The notes under the pieces: model-generated | Told to the model about the DNA's origin: nothing | Seen by the model: only the letters and a program-made list of their open reading frames with translations | The model's database searches: none | Part shown: one piece after another, positions 4,720-7,542 of the stretch | Layout of the letters: each line of letters starts with the position of its first letter | How positions within the stretch are numbered: position 1 is the first letter of the stretch | NCBI GenBank assembly: GCA_003514205.1 | Contig: DORQ01000175.1 | Span: forward strand, 481 to 8,022 | From: Acidimicrobiaceae bacterium | Lineage (GTDB): Bacteria; Actinomycetota; Acidimicrobiia; Acidimicrobiales; Microtrichaceae | DNA length: 7,542 nt | Direction: 5' to 3' | Position numbers and translations under genes: made by a program

Positions 4720-7419
4720 GTGCCCGCCCACACTACCTCGAAGACTCTCGTGAGGAGTCTCGACAGCCTGATGCTTCTCGCTGTCGGACTGATGCTGACC
4801 TCGCTGAACGACACCGTGTGGGTCGATGTTGTGCTCGGTGGCGCCGCAGTTCTGGCCGGGATGGCTTCGCTGAGGCGGAGGTTAACGCTGGGACATTGGT
4901 CCTGGACAGTGATCTCGACCGGCTGCTTGCTGTTCGCTGCTGCGGAGACCTATTGGGTCCTTGCGCCAGTCTTCGGCTGGTCTGAATCGCCTGAATTCAA
5001 CTTCTCAGATCTGCTGTATCTTCCCGCTTCGCTGTGCTTCATGGTTGGGATGTCAGCCAACCTGCTGGGTGGCAAAGAACTGCTGTACTGGCGGCGGGTC
5101 CTTGTCGACTGTCTGCTTGTTGCTCTAACGATCGTCTTCTCTGCGAAGTTGATCATCCTCGATTCAGGCATTGCACTGATGTCGACCTCGCTCAGTCAGA
5201 TTGTCTCGCTGGTGTATGCGCTGGTAGATGTGCTGGTGGTGGTCTTGGCACTCGTGCTGGCCAATACTCGGCAGATGGTCGGGGGGAAGCGGGTTCACTC
5301 GCGGGAGGCACTTCTGACCGCGCTGATGATGGGCCTGATGTTCGCCGCTGACTCGTGTTACGTCTTGGAGGTTCACCGCGGCGTATTCCTCAGTGGCCCC
5401 TTCCCAACAGTGCTCTGGATTGGTTCGTTTTGGGTACTTGCCAAGATGGCGCTCACTGGTTCGTCCTCGGGAACGTCCACCGTCGCGATGCGTGAGCACT
5501 TCGTTGATCCGTCGGAGCAGGTGCGTCTCGTGCTGGTCGTTGGGTCAGTGACCGTTGGGGCAGCATTGTTCATCGCGACAGGGATTCGATCGGATTCCGT
5601 CAGTTCTTCCAGCCTGGTACTCGCCGGGCTCTCCTGGATGTGTTTCGGCATCGTTCACGTTCTTTCGGTCTCCGAGCAGCGGCATCTGGAGGAACGGAAT
5701 CGGCAGGTTGCGGCGGCGCTTGCTCGTACTGAGGCTCGATTTCGGACAAGTTTCGCAAACGGCCCCTTCGGGATGCTGTTGTTGACCCTGGAGTTGGAGA
5801 TCCTCGAAGCAAACGAGGCCGTGGGCAGTCTGTTCCGTTGTGATCCATGCTCGTTAGTGGGCAGCGATGTTCGCTCGCTCCTTTCCCACAACTCTTCTGC
5901 ACGACTGGACGCGCTCATGGAAGTTGGTTCAGTGGCCCCGGGAGGAAAAGGTCAACTCGAGCTAGTCGCGAAAGGGCCGAGCGGCAGTACCTTCCCGGTG
6001 CAGGTGTGGATTCGGAGATTCGATGAAGGTGGTTCTGGACCAATCCTTCTCGTACACGTCGAGGACGTATCAGCCAGTGAGGCAAGCCAACGCCGATTGG
6101 AGTTTCTTGCCCATCGGGATTCCCTGACGGGGTTGTGGAACCGTAGCTCGCTCATTCGATCGTTGAACACACCACCAACCGATCTCACGCGGCGAGGCCT
6201 GTTGTACCTCGATGTGGACCATTTCAAGGAACTCAACGACAACTATGGACATGGGGTGGGCGATGCTGCGCTGCAGGCGGTGGCGAGTCGCATGACCCAG
6301 ACCTGTGGCCCTGGTGCCTGCGTTGCGAGACTTGGCGGCGATGAGTTTGCAGCTCTGGTTCCGGCAAGACATGCAGCCGAGCTCGGAGACATCGCTGCAA
6401 ATGTGGCGCGCGCATTCGAATCGCCGCTGCAACTTGCCGACGAGGTTCTCTATCTCGGTGTCAGCATCGGGACAGCGATGGAAGGGGTTGGCGAGATCGA
6501 CCCCGACCGAGTTGTCAGCGAGGCCGATCTTGCGCTGTATGAGGCGAAGCGGCGAGGTCGAAACCGTGTTGTGGCTTTTGAATCCTCAATGTCTGAACGA
6601 TCGGCCCAACGAAACGACGCAATTCAGGATCTTCGACGAGGCATCGAGGCTGGAGAGATTCTCCTGCACTACCAGCCAATTGTCGCCCTGGAAGGATTCG
6701 TCCTGTCAGGATTCGAGGCCCTTGTCAGATGGGATCACCCAGTTCGCGGACTGCTGGCTCCCGATGAATTCCTCCCGCTCGCAGAGGAGACCGGACTGAT
6801 CATTCGAATCGGGGAGATTGTGCTTCGCCAGGCATGTCTCGACGTAGCGAGTTGGGATAGCGCCCAGGCAGCCAACGGCGGGAAAGGTCTCTCAATTGCG
6901 GTCAACCAATCGCCGCTGCAGTTCGTTGATTCCTCCGTGCTCGCGTTGGTCGCTGAAGCGCTCGAGCTGTCAGGGCTGGCCCCTGAGCGACTTCATCTTG
7001 AACTCACCGAGACTGCCTTGTTCGCCGACGTTGATCTTGCTGAGATGCTGCTCACAGAGCTTCGAGCGCTCGGCGTGAAGCTCGCAGTAGACGATTTCGG
7101 GACTGGGTACTCCTCCTTGTCACATCTTCGTCGGTTTCCCGTCCAACACCTCAAGGTCGACAGGACGTTTGTGGCTGGTCTGGTTGGCGACGAGAACGAC
7201 TCGGTGATTGTGGCCTCACTCCTAGGGTTGGCGCGTTCCCTAGGCCTGGAAGTGGTCGCCGAGGGAGTTGAGGATCATGTTCAACTGGCGCGACTGCTTG
7301 AACTTGGCTGCACCTTCGGGCAGGGCTACCTGTTTGGTAGGCCAATGCCGGAACGACTTGCTCGTGACTTCGCCCTCGACGCGGCAGCATTCTCGCGCTC
7401 GCTCAACGAGGTGAGATAA
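4720..7419 (+). CDS. Membrane-anchored PAS-GGDEF-EAL diguanylate cyclase/phosphodiesterase
   Basis: An 899-residue protein expected to make and/or degrade the second messenger cyclic di-GMP. Residues 15-320 hold about nine or ten hydrophobic segments (roughly 15-30, 33-51, 62-81, 97-117, 127-148, 160-182, 197-217, 230-246, 268-288, 298-318), followed by a charged helix (317-340). A PAS-like domain spans about 337-452. The GGDEF domain (about 455-620) has DSLTGLWNR (467-475), the metal-site DVDHFK (498-503) and an intact RLGGDEF (537-543); the RxxD inhibitory site is absent (GPGA at 530-533). The EAL domain (about 635-880) has YQPIV (Q652), FEALVRW (E666, R670), N729, LELTET (E761), DDFGTGYSSL (D791, D792), LKVD (K812), AEGVE (E848) and Q868, so the phosphodiesterase residues look complete. 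The start is the most upstream GTG; ATG 4771 (residue 18), 13 bases after a GAGGAG, is a serious alternative that would leave the domains intact. The membrane region probably senses an unknown signal. It is divergent from thrH. Confidence 0.95.
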   Translation: MPAHTTSKTLVRSLDSLMLLAVGLMLTSLNDTVWVDVVLGGAAVLAGMASLRRRLTLGHWSWTVISTGCLLFAAAETYWVLAPVFGWSESPEFNFSDLLYLPASLCFMVGMSANLLGGKELLYWRRVLVDCLLVALTIVFSAKLIILDSGIALMSTSLSQIVSLVYALVDVLVVVLALVLANTRQMVGGKRVHSREALLTALMMGLMFAADSCYVLEVHRGVFLSGPFPTVLWIGSFWVLAKMALTGSSSGTSTVAMREHFVDPSEQVRLVLVVGSVTVGAALFIATGIRSDSVSSSSLVLAGLSWMCFGIVHVLSVSEQRHLEERNRQVAAALARTEARFRTSFANGPFGMLLLTLELEILEANEAVGSLFRCDPCSLVGSDVRSLLSHNSSARLDALMEVGSVAPGGKGQLELVAKGPSGSTFPVQVWIRRFDEGGSGPILLVHVEDVSASEASQRRLEFLAHRDSLTGLWNRSSLIRSLNTPPTDLTRRGLLYLDVDHFKELNDNYGHGVGDAALQAVASRMTQTCGPGACVARLGGDEFAALVPARHAAELGDIAANVARAFESPLQLADEVLYLGVSIGTAMEGVGEIDPDRVVSEADLALYEAKRRGRNRVVAFESSMSERSAQRNDAIQDLRRGIEAGEILLHYQPIVALEGFVLSGFEALVRWDHPVRGLLAPDEFLPLAEETGLIIRIGEIVLRQACLDVASWDSAQAANGGKGLSIAVNQSPLQFVDSSVLALVAEALELSGLAPERLHLELTETALFADVDLAEMLLTELRALGVKLAVDDFGTGYSSLSHLRRFPVQHLKVDRTFVAGLVGDENDSVIVASLLGLARSLGLEVVAEGVEDHVQLARLLELGCTFGQGYLFGRPMPERLARDFALDAAAFSRSLNEVR
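4742..4760 (+). other. Small hairpin covering a GAGGAG ribosome-binding-like site inside the 5' end of the GGDEF-EAL gene
   Basis: AGACTC (4742-4747) and GAGTCT (4755-4760) are exact inverted repeats separated by 7 bases, so an RNA hairpin with a 6-bp stem is possible. GAGGAG (4752-4757) lies in the loop and 3' arm. It is the best Shine-Dalgarno match near the gene and precedes ATG 4771 by 13 bases. If ATG 4771 is the true start, the hairpin would mask its ribosome binding site. If GTG 4720 is used, the repeat is only coding sequence. Confidence 0.3.
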
Positions 7420-7491
7420 GCCGCAGGAGTTCTTACCTGGTTCTCACCAAGTTACGAGCTTCCTTTTGCAAACGAGTTCTAGGTTCTGGCC
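7420..7491 (+). promoter_or_regulatory. Intergenic spacer with weak hairpin and leaderless-type -10 element
   Basis: After the TAA at 7417-7419 an imperfect inverted repeat, ACCTGGT (7435-7441) and ACCAAGT (7446-7452) with one mismatch and a 4-base loop, could form a weak hairpin. A short T run (7463-7466) follows about 10 bases later, so it is a poor intrinsic terminator candidate. TAGGTT (7480-7485) fits the TANNNT -10 consensus and is followed by exactly six bases and ATG 7492, the same geometry as at 955-967. No clear -35 box is seen. Confidence 0.4.
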
Positions 7492-7542
7492 ATGACCTTC
7501 TCTACTGAACAACCACATGACAGCTCTCTTCAGGAAGACAGC
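7492..7542 (+). CDS. Possible start of a downstream gene (partial, runs off the right edge)
   Basis: ATG 7492 opens a frame of 17 codons to the end of the window, reading MTFSTEQPHDSSLQEDS, a polar and acidic N-terminus with no signal peptide. Support comes mainly from the TAGGTT hexamer placed six bases upstream, which suggests a leaderless start. There is no Shine-Dalgarno. Too little is present to assign a family, and the frame could be chance. Confidence 0.4.
   Translation, partial: MTFSTEQPHDSSLQEDS

Noticed and set aside
4404..4753. Plus-strand frames opposite the 5' end of thrH
   Set aside because: They are arginine-rich antisense shadows that overlap the strongly conserved ThrH motif I and the intergenic region.
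6305..6799. A 164-codon plus-strand frame inside the GGDEF-EAL gene
   Set aside because: It is a different frame of the same strand through the catalytic domains, where the main frame carries intact GGDEF and EAL motifs.
7435..7466. Intrinsic terminator after the GGDEF-EAL gene
   Set aside because: The stem is only 7 bp with a mismatch and the T run is short and about 10 bases away, so I mention it within the spacer entry and do not call a terminator.
1..7542. Mobile element, CRISPR array, tRNA or rRNA
   Set aside because: I saw no spaced direct repeats, transposase or integrase motifs, cloverleaf-like sequence or ribosomal RNA signature on either strand when reading by eye.

Overview
The window looks like chromosomal DNA from a bacterium with moderately high GC (judged by eye, not computed), most probably an actinobacterium. 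Support for that is indirect. Several starts are GTG. Shine-Dalgarno sequences are weak. Two ATG starts (967 and 7492) sit exactly 6 bases downstream of a TANNNT -10-type hexamer, the arrangement expected of leaderless transcripts, which are common in Actinobacteria. The multi-pass membrane PAS-GGDEF-EAL protein would also fit. Nothing seen here fixes the genus. No tRNA, rRNA, CRISPR array, insertion sequence or phage gene was seen.

Layout. (1) 1-81, minus strand: the first 27 codons of a probable membrane or secreted protein that runs off the left edge. (2) 131-850, minus: a PIG-L/LmbE-family zinc deacetylase. (3) 851-966: a divergent promoter region. (4) 967-2199 and 2226-2855, plus: a PLP-dependent lyase of the sphingosine-1-phosphate lyase type, followed 26 bases later by a MobA-like nucleotidyltransferase. 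(5) 2781-3944 and 3951-4616, minus: an operon of thrH (phosphoserine phosphatase/homoserine phosphotransferase), then, after only 6 bases, a fold-type-I aminotransferase. The 3' end of the aminotransferase gene overlaps the 3' end of the MobA-like gene by 75 bp. (6) 4617-4719: a second divergent intergenic region. (7) 4720-7419, plus: a large membrane-anchored PAS-GGDEF-EAL protein with both catalytic domains apparently intact. (8) 7420-7542: a spacer, then the first 17 codons of a possible new gene.

How the genes relate. The clearest functional unit is thrH plus the aminotransferase, which points to phospho-amino-acid (serine/threonine) metabolism. The lyase and MobA-like genes are probably co-transcribed, but there is no obvious metabolic link between them. 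The c-di-GMP protein appears to be an independent signalling gene. I see conserved metabolic and signalling genes here and no clear undescribed system. The points most worth following are the bacterial S1P-lyase homologue with no visible sphingolipid genes, the thrH-aminotransferase pairing, the leaderless promoter pattern and the overlapping convergent gene ends.
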